A DNA stretch of 36,884 nt from Chryseobacterium sp. (GTDB taxonomy: Bacteria > Bacteroidota > Bacteroidia > Flavobacteriales > Weeksellaceae). The stretch lies in NCBI GenBank assembly GCA_015478785.1, contig JADMKO010000038.1, forward strand, positions 1-36,884, read 5' to 3'. The translations under genes and the position numbers were made by a program. Position 1 is the stretch's first letter, and each line of letters begins with the position of its first letter. Shown here piece by piece: positions 18,410-28,034 of the stretch. The notes below the pieces were generated by a model. The model saw only the letters and a list, made by a program, of their open reading frames with translations, ran no database searches and had not been told where the DNA came from.

Positions 18410-19139
18410 AAAAAATATGATGAAGGCTTTGGCTGTTGCATTAGTATTTCTTTTGAATTTTTTAAAGGCACAGGAAAGTCACGTAGATCATTCGGTTCCT
18501 GAAATTAAAGCTGAAATTAAAAACAGTAACGATTCCATTCCTTCTTTGATTCCCCAAAAAAGAAACGGCAAATTCGGCTTTGTAAATCAGCAGGGAAAGA
18601 TGGTCATTCAGCCTGAATACAGCAATGTGGGATTTTTCACCGAAGATTGTAATCTTTTGAATTCCCCGAATGAAAAAGTACAGAAATTCGGAACCGCCTC
18701 TTATGCTTCCGTTCGCCGGAATGGAATTGATTTCAGAATCGACAGGTCGGGTAAACGCGCTTATCAATTTAAAGATTCCGATCTGGGAAAATGTCCGTCA
18801 GAATTTAAAAAACAGAGGTTTTATGCCTATGTTAAGAACGGATTTTACGGAATTATTGAAGAAAGCAAATTTTATGATCCGGAAGATTTTCGCCAATATA
18901 AAATCTATCCGCAATACCATTATCTACATGTAATGGAAGGTGACGATTTGGATAATCCGATGATGATTGCCTCTTTTAATGACTATTTTGGCGTTATTGA
19001 TATCAATAATAATATCGTTATTCCGTTTGAGTATCAGGATATTAAACGAAATTACAGTTGGAAACTTGCCAGATTATTCGAAGTCACCAAAGACGGAAAA
19101 AACTATTATTTTATAGATGCTAAAAATCAGGGATATTAA
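18402..19139 (+). CDS. WG-repeat-containing protein
   Basis: RNGKFGFVNQQGKMVIQPEYSNVGFF and DYFGVIDINNNIVIPFEYQDI WG repeats; signal peptide; overlaps the preceding gene by 8 nt. Confidence 0.82.
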   Translation: MNKKNMMKALAVALVFLLNFLKAQESHVDHSVPEIKAEIKNSNDSIPSLIPQKRNGKFGFVNQQGKMVIQPEYSNVGFFTEDCNLLNSPNEKVQKFGTASYASVRRNGIDFRIDRSGKRAYQFKDSDLGKCPSEFKKQRFYAYVKNGFYGIIEESKFYDPEDFRQYKIYPQYHYLHVMEGDDLDNPMMIASFNDYFGVIDINNNIVIPFEYQDIKRNYSWKLARLFEVTKDGKNYYFIDAKNQGY

Positions 19140-19149
19140 ACTTACTTTT

Positions 19150-19659
19150 TTATTCCAGATACACCAGTTCATTGCCGTGATTTTCGTTTGGATGTCTTAA
19201 TACTACCGCAGTCTTTGTTTTTTTCAGCAAAACGTCTATAAAAAATCCGGTTTCAAAAAATTGCCGGTGAATCCCGGGAAGCAGTTCCATAAAAAGATTC
19301 ATTCCTACTTTATTATTATGCAGATCCATCTGGGTTTGCAGCGGTTCGTTCGGAAACAGTTCTTCGTGAAGATCCGTCATTTTTTTACACCATTTCAAGG
19401 ATTTTTCGGGCGAAGAGATTTTGCTGCAATACATGATGATCAAACAACACCACAGCGCGTGCCGGAACGCGTTGCCAATACCATCATTAGAATTGGTTTT
19501 GGGGAAATGTTTCTGAGCCAGTGTGAAGCTTTTTATCGTAGCATAAAAACTGAGCAAAGCAAAAATAGGATGTGGGAGCACTAAGGTCAGAAGCTTGATT
19601 ATTTTCTTCAAACTCAGGGTGCTCAGCGTGTTGAATATTATTTTTGCTATTTTTCTCAT
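19150..19659 (-). CDS. DUF6973-like domain protein
   Basis: NDGIGNAFRHALWCCLI ... LHEELFP ... MDLHNNKVGM: His/Asp/Glu pattern of this family. Confidence 0.7.
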   Translation of the reverse strand: MRKIAKIIFNTLSTLSLKKIIKLLTLVLPHPIFALLSFYATIKSFTLAQKHFPKTNSNDGIGNAFRHALWCCLIIMYCSKISSPEKSLKWCKKMTDLHEELFPNEPLQTQMDLHNNKVGMNLFMELLPGIHRQFFETGFFIDVLLKKTKTAVVLRHPNENHGNELVYLE

Positions 19660-19691
19660 AAAAGAAATCTCTCCTTGATGAGAGGAGAGAT
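19660..19691 (-). promoter_or_regulatory. Perfect hairpin between accD and DUF6973 gene (terminator and/or SD-sequestering)
   Basis: Minus strand ATCTCTCCT-CTCATCA-AGGAGAGAT followed by TTCTTTT and ATG. Confidence 0.7.
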
Positions 19692-19711
19692 GACTTATTT
19701 ATTGGTTATTT

Positions 19712-20563
19712 TCAGGTTCCGTACAGCAAATTCACTGTTTTGGAGACAGTTTCTTTTATTTCTGTTCTTTTCACAATGAAATCTACAAAACCTTTATCCT
19801 GGATAAATTCTGAAGTTTGAAAACCTTCCGGCAAATCGCGCCCTATGGTTTCCCGAATCACTCTTGGCCCAGCAAAACCGATCAGTGCACCGGGTTCCGC
19901 CATAATAATATCAGCAGTCATGGCAAATGAAGCGGTAATTCCTCCGAAAGTAGGATCGCAGAGATATGCAATATACGGCAAGCCTGCTTCTGAAAGCTGC
20001 GCCAACTTACTCTGAACTTTAGCCAATTGCATCAACGAATATGTTGCTTCCTGCATTCTGGCACCTCCGGACTGGCAGATAATCATGTACGGAAGTTTGT
20101 GCTTCATACAATAATCTACAGCTCTTCGGATTTTCTCGCCCATCACAGAACCTAAAGAGCCACCGATGAAAGAGAAATCCATACAGGAAATCACCATTTC
20201 GGTGCCGTTCACTTTTCCGGTTGCATTTCTGATGGAATCGGTAAGTTTAGTTTTTGCTTTTACTTCTTTCAGCCGGTCTGTGTAAGATTTTGTGTCTTTG
20301 AAAGACAGCATATCCACACTTTCAACTCCTGCATCCAGCTCCGTAAATTTTTGGTTATCAAACAGCATATCAAAAAATTCATTACTGCCAATTCTAACGT
20401 GAAATCCGTCTTCCGGCGAAACATAATTGTTGCGTTTCAGTTCCTCGTGCTCCACAATTTTTCCTGAAGGAGTCTGATGCCAAAGCCCTTTCGGAACATC
20501 TTTTTTGTCTTCGGTGGATGTAGTGATATTTTTTGCTTTTCTTTTAAACCAGTCAAATGCCAT
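19712..20563 (-). CDS. accD: Acetyl-CoA carboxylase carboxyltransferase subunit beta
   Basis: [65 protein letters not shown]. Confidence 0.96.
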   Translation of the reverse strand: MAFDWFKRKAKNITTSTEDKKDVPKGLWHQTPSGKIVEHEELKRNNYVSPEDGFHVRIGSNEFFDMLFDNQKFTELDAGVESVDMLSFKDTKSYTDRLKEVKAKTKLTDSIRNATGKVNGTEMVISCMDFSFIGGSLGSVMGEKIRRAVDYCMKHKLPYMIICQSGGARMQEATYSLMQLAKVQSKLAQLSEAGLPYIAYLCDPTFGGITASFAMTADIIMAEPGALIGFAGPRVIRETIGRDLPEGFQTSEFIQDKGFVDFIVKRTEIKETVSKTVNLLYGT

Positions 20564-20676
20564 CTTTTGAAATTTTACATTGAAAATCGTAGACTATATA
20601 TTTTTGAGACTGCAAATTTAACGGTTAAAGTCAAATTTCCTGCAATAAATCAGATTTTATAATCTTTAATCTAAAA

Positions 20677-21747
20677 TTACTTGAGTGTATTGATGTTGTT
20701 CAGATCTTCAAACGCCTGTACAAGTCTTGTATTGAAAGTTTCTTCACCTTTTCGGATCCAGACTCTCGGGTCGTAAAACTTCTTATTCGGCTTATCGTCG
20801 CCTTCGGGATTACCGATCTGTGATTTCAGATATTCTCCTTTTTCACCCATATAATCGCGGATTCCTTCAGTGTAAGCAAACTGCAAATCAGTATCAATAT
20901 TCATTTTGATCACACCATAATCAATTGCTTCGCGTATTTCTTCCAGTGAAGACCCAGATCCTCCGTGGAACACAAAGTTGATTGGCTTTTCGCCGGTTCC
21001 GAATTTTTCCTGAACAAATTTTTGTGAATTATGAAGAATTTCAGGGGTTAGTTTTACGTTTCCGGGCTTATAAACACCGTGCACGTTTCCGAAAGCAGCA
21101 GCTACAGTGAAATGAGGAGAAATGGCTTTCAGCCTTTCATAAGCGTAGGCTACTTCATCGGGTTGTGTGTACAGTTTTGATGAATCAACGCCTGTATTGT
21201 CCACACCGTCTTCTTCGCCGCCGGTTACGCCGAGTTCTATTTCCAGAGTCATCTGCATTTTCGCCATTCTCTCGAAATATTTACAGGAAATATCCATGTT
21301 TTCTTCGATGCTTTCTTCGGAAAGATCCAACATGTGAGAGGAATAAAGAGATTTTCCGGTTTGTTTGTAGAATTCTTCGTTGGCATCCATCAATCCGTCA
21401 ATCCACGGAAGAAGTTTTTTAGCACAATGATCAGTATGAAGAATTACGGTTGCTCCGTATGCTTCTGCAAGGGTGTGAATATGTTTCGCACCAGCAATTC
21501 CGCCCAGAATGGCAGCTTTTTGTCCATCGCTACTCAGGCCTTTGCCAGCGTTGAAAGCAGCGCCGCCATTTGAAAACTGAATAATAACAGGCGAATTCAG
21601 TTTGGCTGCTGTTTCCATAGTGGCATTCACGTTGCTGGAACCAATGACATTCACAGCGGGAAGCGCAAATTTATTTTCTTTAGCATACTCAAAAATGTCG
21701 GAAACCATTTGTCCTGTGGCAACACCTGCCGGAAACATTCTGCTCAT
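20677..21747 (-). CDS. fbaA: Class II fructose-bisphosphate aldolase
   Basis: ALPAVNVIGSSNVNATMETA, HTDHCAKKLLPW, HGGSGSSLEEI, NIDTDLQFAYTEG. Confidence 0.96.
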   Translation of the reverse strand: MSRMFPAGVATGQMVSDIFEYAKENKFALPAVNVIGSSNVNATMETAAKLNSPVIIQFSNGGAAFNAGKGLSSDGQKAAILGGIAGAKHIHTLAEAYGATVILHTDHCAKKLLPWIDGLMDANEEFYKQTGKSLYSSHMLDLSEESIEENMDISCKYFERMAKMQMTLEIELGVTGGEEDGVDNTGVDSSKLYTQPDEVAYAYERLKAISPHFTVAAAFGNVHGVYKPGNVKLTPEILHNSQKFVQEKFGTGEKPINFVFHGGSGSSLEEIREAIDYGVIKMNIDTDLQFAYTEGIRDYMGEKGEYLKSQIGNPEGDDKPNKKFYDPRVWIRKGEETFNTRLVQAFEDLNNINTLK

Positions 21748-21830
21748 AATTTTTACTTTTTAATGTTGAAATTTTTGGGTTATTAAATATTCCGTAAAGT
21801 TAATGAATTTGAAACAAAAGAAACGGGCTC

Positions 21831-22691
21831 TTAGTTCCTTTTATCTTTTCCCCAAAGCAGTTTTTGGCGAATGGTTTCATAAAAACTGAGGTTGTCGGGC
21901 TGGATCAGCAAAATCTTGAACTGTGCTTTTCTGATAATGAGCTCGGTTTCGGTATTTACATGTACCAAACGGGAATCTAATGAAAGTGAAAACTGCGATA
22001 CCCGGCTGTCCACCAGAAGACGAAATTCTGAATGATCATTTACAATAAGAGGCCGTACGTTCAGATTGTGAGGCGCAATAGGCGTGATGACAAAATTTTC
22101 ATTTTCCGGAGAGATAATAGGGCCGCCACAACTCAGGGAATACGCTGTAGAGCCTGTCGGCGTAGAAATAATGACGCCATCACCCCAGAAAACGTTCAGG
22201 AATTCATCATTAATATAACTCTCCACCGTTATCATAGAAGTGGTTTCTTTTCTGGAAATCGTGATATCATTCAGCGCAAACGGAAAAAAAGAAGGTATTT
22301 TGGGAGATACAATTTCGATGACGGATCTTTTGGAAATTTTATATTTTCCTTTCAGCAGGCTGTCCAGTTCCAAGAAAACCTGTTCTTTTGTAAAACTTGC
22401 CAGAAAACCTAACCTTCCCGTGTTCACACCTACAATCGGAATTTCGGTATCCTGAATAAATAAAAGTGAAGTGACCAAGGTTCCGTCCCCACCAAAAGTG
22501 AAAAAAAGATCTACTTTTTTATCCAGTAAATCTTCTTTGGAGGAAAAGGTTTCTATATCTTTTGAAAACTGCATTGCAATTTCCGCATGAAGCACGGGTG
22601 TCACCTTTCTTTTGTCCAACTCTGAAATGAATTTGCTGAGGTAGAAGAAAGTATCCAAATCAGTTTTCTGCGTATAGATAGCAACTTTCAT
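21831..22691 (-). CDS. nadK: NAD kinase
   Basis: FGGDGTLVTSL, GVNTGRLGFLA, STPTGSTAYSLSCGGPI. Confidence 0.95.
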   Translation of the reverse strand: MKVAIYTQKTDLDTFFYLSKFISELDKRKVTPVLHAEIAMQFSKDIETFSSKEDLLDKKVDLFFTFGGDGTLVTSLLFIQDTEIPIVGVNTGRLGFLASFTKEQVFLELDSLLKGKYKISKRSVIEIVSPKIPSFFPFALNDITISRKETTSMITVESYINDEFLNVFWGDGVIISTPTGSTAYSLSCGGPIISPENENFVITPIAPHNLNVRPLIVNDHSEFRLLVDSRVSQFSLSLDSRLVHVNTETELIIRKAQFKILLIQPDNLSFYETIRQKLLWGKDKRN

Positions 22692-22702
22692 AAAAATCGG
22701 AA

Positions 22703-23356
22703 TTAAAATTCGAGGTATTTTTGGAAAAAATCAAACCGGTCTTTCAGCAGGTCTTCTTTTTCGTCAATATAATGTTTATGAACGACATTGTAGCCATATC
22801 TTTCGAAAGTTTCATCCACAGAACTCAGGGAATCACCGCTTATTTTCAATGTTAACCAGAAATTATCTTCATGAATGGCGCTCACAAAACAACCGTAAAT
22901 TTTCGCATTATTTTCCTCTACTATTTTTGCAATTTCCGTGAAAGAGTAGTGCTTGGAAGTCGTTTGAACCGTCAGTATTGCACCGTTTTCAGAGAAAAGT
23001 GGATATTTGGAAAATTCAGTAAAGATGTCATCGCAGGAAATGTATCCCAGATATTTTTCGGTTTTACCGATCACAGGAACTACATTGGCATTAAAAATAT
23101 GAAAGAGTTTCACAGTATCCAGAATACTTCCGTCTTCCATAATGGCAAATTTATCATAATGGAGTTCCAGCGTGCTCAGGCTGCCTTCCGGGCTTTCTTC
23201 TAAAAAACTCTGGCTCAGCGCACCGCAGTAAATTCCTTTCTTTTTTATGAAAATATGAGAATATCCAAATTCTTTGGCAATTTCCGAAGCTTCTTCTATC
23301 GAATCTGAAGTACTGAATGCCGGATAATCTTTCGAAACATAATCTTTAATAAACAT
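22703..23356 (-). CDS. CBS domain-containing protein
   Basis: Two CBS-like segments (SDSIEEASEIAKEFGYSHIFI; ILDTVKLFHIFNANVVPVIGKTEKYLGYIS); 11 nt from nadK. Confidence 0.8.
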   Translation of the reverse strand: MFIKDYVSKDYPAFSTSDSIEEASEIAKEFGYSHIFIKKKGIYCGALSQSFLEESPEGSLSTLELHYDKFAIMEDGSILDTVKLFHIFNANVVPVIGKTEKYLGYISCDDIFTEFSKYPLFSENGAILTVQTTSKHYSFTEIAKIVEENNAKIYGCFVSAIHEDNFWLTLKISGDSLSSVDETFERYGYNVVHKHYIDEKEDLLKDRFDFFQKYLEF

Positions 23357-23456
23357 TATGCTAAAATACTAAAAATTACAGAAAGAACATTTTGAGAAAT
23401 AGTAAAATATTGCAAGAGAAACTGATGTTTTCTTTAAATATGGGTCGTGTTTTGTA

Positions 23457-23993
23457 TTATTTCAGCTTTTTGAAAAACTCCCACATCGCGATTCCGGCAC
23501 ACACCGAAACATTCAGCGAATGTTTGGTTCCCAATTGAGGGATTTCGAGGAAAGCATCATAACTCTTGAAAGCTTCATCGGATAATCCTTCCACTTCATT
23601 TCCCAGCACCAAGGCGTATTTCTTATTTTTCTGAATACTGAAATCGTCAATATTTTGGCTGTTGGTGGTTTGTTCAATCCCGATAATTTCCACATCTTCT
23701 TTTTTTAAATTCTGAAGTGCTGTTGAGATTTCCTTTTCAAAATTCCAGTCTACACTTTCCGTAGCTCCCAATGCAGCTTTATGAATTTCACGGTGCGGCG
23801 GAACCGGTGTAATTCCACACAGAACAATTTTCTCTATGATAAAGGCATCCGCAGTCCGGAAAACAGCACCTACATTATGCATACTCCGAACATTATCCAA
23901 AACTACAATCAGCGGGATTTTCTCCGTTTGTTTAAAGGTTTCCACATCGATTCTTCCCAGTTCCTCGAGTTTCAGTTTTTTGGTGGTTGACAT
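23457..23993 (-). CDS. SPOUT/TrmH-family RNA methyltransferase
   Basis: VVLDNVRSMHNVGAVFRTADAF, LVLGNEVEGLSDE, IPQLGTKHSLNVSVCAGIAMWE; start placed at internal ATG (MSTTKKLK). Confidence 0.92.
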   Translation of the reverse strand: MSTTKKLKLEELGRIDVETFKQTEKIPLIVVLDNVRSMHNVGAVFRTADAFIIEKIVLCGITPVPPHREIHKAALGATESVDWNFEKEISTALQNLKKEDVEIIGIEQTTNSQNIDDFSIQKNKKYALVLGNEVEGLSDEAFKSYDAFLEIPQLGTKHSLNVSVCAGIAMWEFFKKLK

Positions 23994-24085
23994 TTTCGTA
24001 TTTTTGGCAAAATTAATTTTTAAACCCCAAGTCACAAAGTTTTGTCACCGCGTACAGAAAAATTTAATCAAATCCATCTGGTAAA

Positions 24086-24158
24086 ATCCGTGCAATCTGT
24101 GAGAATCAAAATCAAAGCAGTCAATAATATCATTTGTGAAATCTTTGAAATTTGTGAG
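24086..24158. repeat. Degenerate 9-bp-period direct repeats upstream of mutS
   Basis: ATCCGTGCA-ATCTGTGAG (24086-24103) and ATTTGTGAA-ATCTTTGAA-ATTTGTGAG (24132-24158). Confidence 0.6.
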
Positions 24159-24168
24159 AAATAACCCC

Positions 24169-26754
24169 ATGGCAAAAGCAAAGAAAGAAACCCCGTTAAT
24201 GACGCAGTACAACACCATCAAGGCGAAATATCCTGATGCTTTGCTGCTCTTCAGAGTTGGGGATTTCTATGAAACCTTCGGTAAAGATGCCATCAAAACT
24301 TCACAGATTCTGGGGATTGTTTTGACCAAAAGAAACAACGGTGATTCTCACATTGAACTTGCTGGATTTCCGCACCATTCCATTGATTCTTATTTGCCAA
24401 AACTTGTTCGGGCAGGGCTTCGCGTAGCCATTTGCGATCAGTTGGAAGATCCGAAAACGGTAAAAGGTATTGTGAAAAGAGGCGTTACGGAACTGGTGAC
24501 ACCGGGTGTGACTTTCAATGATCAGGTTTTAAATTCCAAAACCAATAACTTTTTGCTTTCCGTTCATAAAGAAAAAGAAAAATACGGTTTTGCATTAATT
24601 GACATTTCAACCGGTGAATTTTTAGTTTCAGAAGGAAATCTGGAAAAACTGCTTCATGTAGTACACTCTTTCGACCCCAGCGAAATCATTTATCAGAGAA
24701 CAAAAGAATTGCCTTCACAGTTGAAAAACAAGAATTCCTTCAAGCTGGAAGACTGGGCTTTTCAGCACCAGTATGCATCTGAAAAACTCACCGGCCATTT
24801 TAAAACCAATTCATTAAAAGGATTTGGAATTGAAGAAATGCAACTGGGTATTACTGCCGCCGGAGCTATTTTCGCTTATCTGGTGGAAGATACACACCAC
24901 AAATTGCTGTCGCATATCACCAAGATTCAGCGGATTCCTCAGGATGATTTCCTGATGATGGATAATTTTACGCTGCGCAATCTTGAAATCGTTCATCCAT
25001 CCAGCAAAGACGGGAAAAGCCTGCTTGATATTGTGGATAAAACCGCAACTCCGATGGGCGGAAGGCTTTTGAGAAGAAGAATGATTCTCCCGCTGAAAAA
25101 TGTAGATGAAATTAACAGGAGGCTTTCGCTGATTGAGTTTTTCAACAATGAAGATTTCCTGAAGTTTGAAATTCATAATCTGCTGAAATCTATATCGGAT
25201 CTGGACCGACTGATGGGAAAACTAGCTGCGGAGAAACTTTCACCGAAAGAATTAGGTTATCTGCGGCAAAGCATGATGGCTATCAAGGAAATCAAGGAAA
25301 AACTGAAACCTCATCATGATGTTTTGGCCTGGCTGCAGCCTTTAAACGATATTTCGGAAGTCATTGGTTTTTTGAGTTCTCATCTCAATGATGAACTTCC
25401 GGTAAGCCTATCTAAAGGAAACGTTATCAAAGAAGGAGTGGATGAGGAACTCGACCGTTTGCGAAACCTTCAGAGGAAAGGCAAAGGGTTTCTGGAGGAA
25501 ATGTGCCAACGAGAAGTAGAACGCACCGGAATTTCTTCTCTTAAAATCGATTTTAACAATGTATTCGGATACTATATTGAAGTCAGAAACGCTCACAAAG
25601 ACAAAGTTCCTACGGATTGGATCCGCAAGCAGACATTGGTGAATGCCGAACGCTATATTACTGAGGAACTAAAAGAATACGAAACCCAGATTTTAGGTGC
25701 TGAAGAGAAGATTTCTGTTCTGGAGCATCAGCTTTATCGCAGCATTTGCGAAAATGTGATGAATTATATTGATCAGATTCAGGAAAATGCCCATATTATT
25801 GCGCAGCTGGACGTCGCGGTTGGTTTCAGCGAACTGGCAGTTTCAGAAAGTTATACAAAGCCAATTCTGAATGATGGTTTTGCAATAGATTTGAGGGAAG
25901 CCCGGCATCCGATTATTGAAAATGCCCTGCCTTTAGGAGAAAAATACATTCCGAATGATATTTATCTGGACAGGGATTCGCAGCAAATCATTATGGTGAC
26001 AGGCCCGAATATGGCGGGTAAATCTGCAATTCTTCGTCAGACTGCATTGGTTTGTCTGCTGGCGCAGGTAGGAAGTTTTGTTCCGGCAAAACATGCAGAA
26101 ATCGGGGTTTTGGATAAGATCTTCACTCGGGTTGGAGCATCGGATAATATTTCAGCGGGCGAATCAACCTTTATGGTAGAAATGAATGAAGCGGCCAATA
26201 TTCTCAATAATATTTCGGAACGAAGCCTTATTCTGCTGGATGAAATTGGACGCGGAACTTCAACCTACGACGGTGTTTCCATTGCGTGGGCCATTGCCGA
26301 ATATCTGCATCAGCATCCTACGCAGGCGAAAACCCTTTTCGCTACACATTATCATGAACTGAACGAAATGATGCTGAATTTCGAAAGAATCAAGAATTTT
26401 CATGTTTCTATTCAGGAGAACAAAGGAAACATCATTTTTTTAAGAAAACTCGTTCAGGGCGGGAGCGAGCACAGTTTCGGAATTCACGTTGCCAAACTGG
26501 CAGGAATGCCGGCAAAAGTGGTGAACCGTGCAAATGAGATCCTGAAAACACTAGAAGAAAGCCGTACTCAAGGGAGTTCCAAAGAAAACATTAAAAAGAT
26601 CACAGAGGAAAACCTGCAACTTTCGTTCTTTCAACTCGATGATCCCGTTCTGGAAAATATCCGCGAGGAACTTACCAAAATCGACATCAATACCCTTACT
26701 CCTATCGAAGCGTTGATGAAACTGAATGCGATAAAAAAAATGATTGGGAGATAG
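24169..26754 (+). CDS. mutS: DNA mismatch repair protein MutS
   Basis: MTQYNTIKAKYPDALLLFRVGDFYETFGKDA; GPNMAGKSAILRQTALVCLLAQVGSFVPA; LLDEIGRGTSTYDGVSIAWA; start at ATG 24169 (MAKAKKETPLM). Confidence 0.98.
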   Translation: MAKAKKETPLMTQYNTIKAKYPDALLLFRVGDFYETFGKDAIKTSQILGIVLTKRNNGDSHIELAGFPHHSIDSYLPKLVRAGLRVAICDQLEDPKTVKGIVKRGVTELVTPGVTFNDQVLNSKTNNFLLSVHKEKEKYGFALIDISTGEFLVSEGNLEKLLHVVHSFDPSEIIYQRTKELPSQLKNKNSFKLEDWAFQHQYASEKLTGHFKTNSLKGFGIEEMQLGITAAGAIFAYLVEDTHHKLLSHITKIQRIPQDDFLMMDNFTLRNLEIVHPSSKDGKSLLDIVDKTATPMGGRLLRRRMILPLKNVDEINRRLSLIEFFNNEDFLKFEIHNLLKSISDLDRLMGKLAAEKLSPKELGYLRQSMMAIKEIKEKLKPHHDVLAWLQPLNDISEVIGFLSSHLNDELPVSLSKGNVIKEGVDEELDRLRNLQRKGKGFLEEMCQREVERTGISSLKIDFNNVFGYYIEVRNAHKDKVPTDWIRKQTLVNAERYITEELKEYETQILGAEEKISVLEHQLYRSICENVMNYIDQIQENAHIIAQLDVAVGFSELAVSESYTKPILNDGFAIDLREARHPIIENALPLGEKYIPNDIYLDRDSQQIIMVTGPNMAGKSAILRQTALVCLLAQVGSFVPAKHAEIGVLDKIFTRVGASDNISAGESTFMVEMNEAANILNNISERSLILLDEIGRGTSTYDGVSIAWAIAEYLHQHPTQAKTLFATHYHELNEMMLNFERIKNFHVSIQENKGNIIFLRKLVQGGSEHSFGIHVAKLAGMPAKVVNRANEILKTLEESRTQGSSKENIKKITEENLQLSFFQLDDPVLENIREELTKIDINTLTPIEALMKLNAIKKMIGR

Positions 26755-26784
26755 TGCTGAGGTGGAAGTGCAACTTTTTGATCC

Positions 26785-27990
26785 CTACTTTCCATTCAAA
26801 TCCTCAGCAATCAGCCATGCTTCGCTCCAGCACGCCTGAAAGTTGAAACCGCCGGTTACGGCATCAATATTCAGGACCTCTCCGGCGATATAGAAGTTTT
26901 CCAGAATTTTGGACGACATGTTTTTGAAATTAATTTCTTTCAGTTCAACGCCTCCTGCCGTTACAAATTCATCTTTAAAAGTCGATTTCCCCTCTACTTT
27001 AAAAGTTTTCCGACAGAGTTGGTCCAACAAACTTCTCATTTCTTTTTGTGAAATCTGAGCCACCTGTTTCTCAGGATTTATCCGTGAAACTGCCAAAAGC
27101 TGATTCCAGAAACGTTGGGTTACATTGAATATTTTACTTTGCGCGATGGTCTTTTTGGGATGGTGCTGTTTAAATTCTGCGAAGATTATTTCAGCATCTT
27201 CTATGGTTTCTGCAATGAAGTTCACTTTTATTTCAAACTGATAATTCAGGTCAAAAAGTTCACGGGCTTTCCATGCAGAGATTTTAAGAATTGCCGGCCC
27301 AGAAAGCCCCCAATGGGTAATTAGTAGCGGGCCGATTTCCTCAATTTTCAGTTTCGGAATCGAGACTTCCGCCGATTCGAAACTCGTTCCTGGCAGTTCA
27401 TTCAACAGCTCATCTTTAATATTAAAAGTAAATAACGAAGGAACTGCAGGCACGGTTTTATGGCCGAGATTCTCCAGAATTTTCAGGGATTTCGGTGAAC
27501 TTCCGGTGGTATAGATTACATAATCAACGATGAAATCACCGTTATTGGTTTTGATAAGATACTGATTGTCGGTTCTCTGAATTTCCCGCACGGATGTTTT
27601 GGTTAGAATTTCAAAGTTTTTGTCCTGAATTTCTTTTTTTAAACAATTGATAATGCTTTGTGAAGAATTGCTTTCGGGAAATATTCGGTTGTCGCCTTCG
27701 ATTTTTAACGGCAGATTACGGTTTGTGAACCATTCCATCGTGTCGCTAGGTTGGAATTTGCTGAACACGCTAAGCAATTCTTTATTGCCACGCGGATAGA
27801 ATTTTACCAGATCCCGGGGATCGAAACAGGCGTGTGTGACATTGCATCTTCCGCCACCGGAGATTTTTACTTTCTGAAGGACATCGGAATTCTGCTCCAG
27901 AATTTTCACCTCAAATTTATTTTCATCCAGATTCGTAGCACAGAAAAATCCGGCCGCTCCGCCGCCGACTACAATGATTCTTTTTTTCAT
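26785..27990 (-). CDS. HI0933-like / BaiN-type NAD(P)/FAD-dependent oxidoreductase
   Basis: IIVVGGGAAGFFCA, KVKISGGGRCNVTH, TAGGVELKEINFKNMSSKILENFYIAGEVLNIDAVTGGFNFQACWSEAW. Confidence 0.94.
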   Translation of the reverse strand: MKKRIIVVGGGAAGFFCATNLDENKFEVKILEQNSDVLQKVKISGGGRCNVTHACFDPRDLVKFYPRGNKELLSVFSKFQPSDTMEWFTNRNLPLKIEGDNRIFPESNSSQSIINCLKKEIQDKNFEILTKTSVREIQRTDNQYLIKTNNGDFIVDYVIYTTGSSPKSLKILENLGHKTVPAVPSLFTFNIKDELLNELPGTSFESAEVSIPKLKIEEIGPLLITHWGLSGPAILKISAWKARELFDLNYQFEIKVNFIAETIEDAEIIFAEFKQHHPKKTIAQSKIFNVTQRFWNQLLAVSRINPEKQVAQISQKEMRSLLDQLCRKTFKVEGKSTFKDEFVTAGGVELKEINFKNMSSKILENFYIAGEVLNIDAVTGGFNFQACWSEAWLIAEDLNGK

Positions 27991-28034
27991 TCGTTGAAAT
28001 TACGCATCAAAGTTCCGAAAATAGTCAGAAAAGA

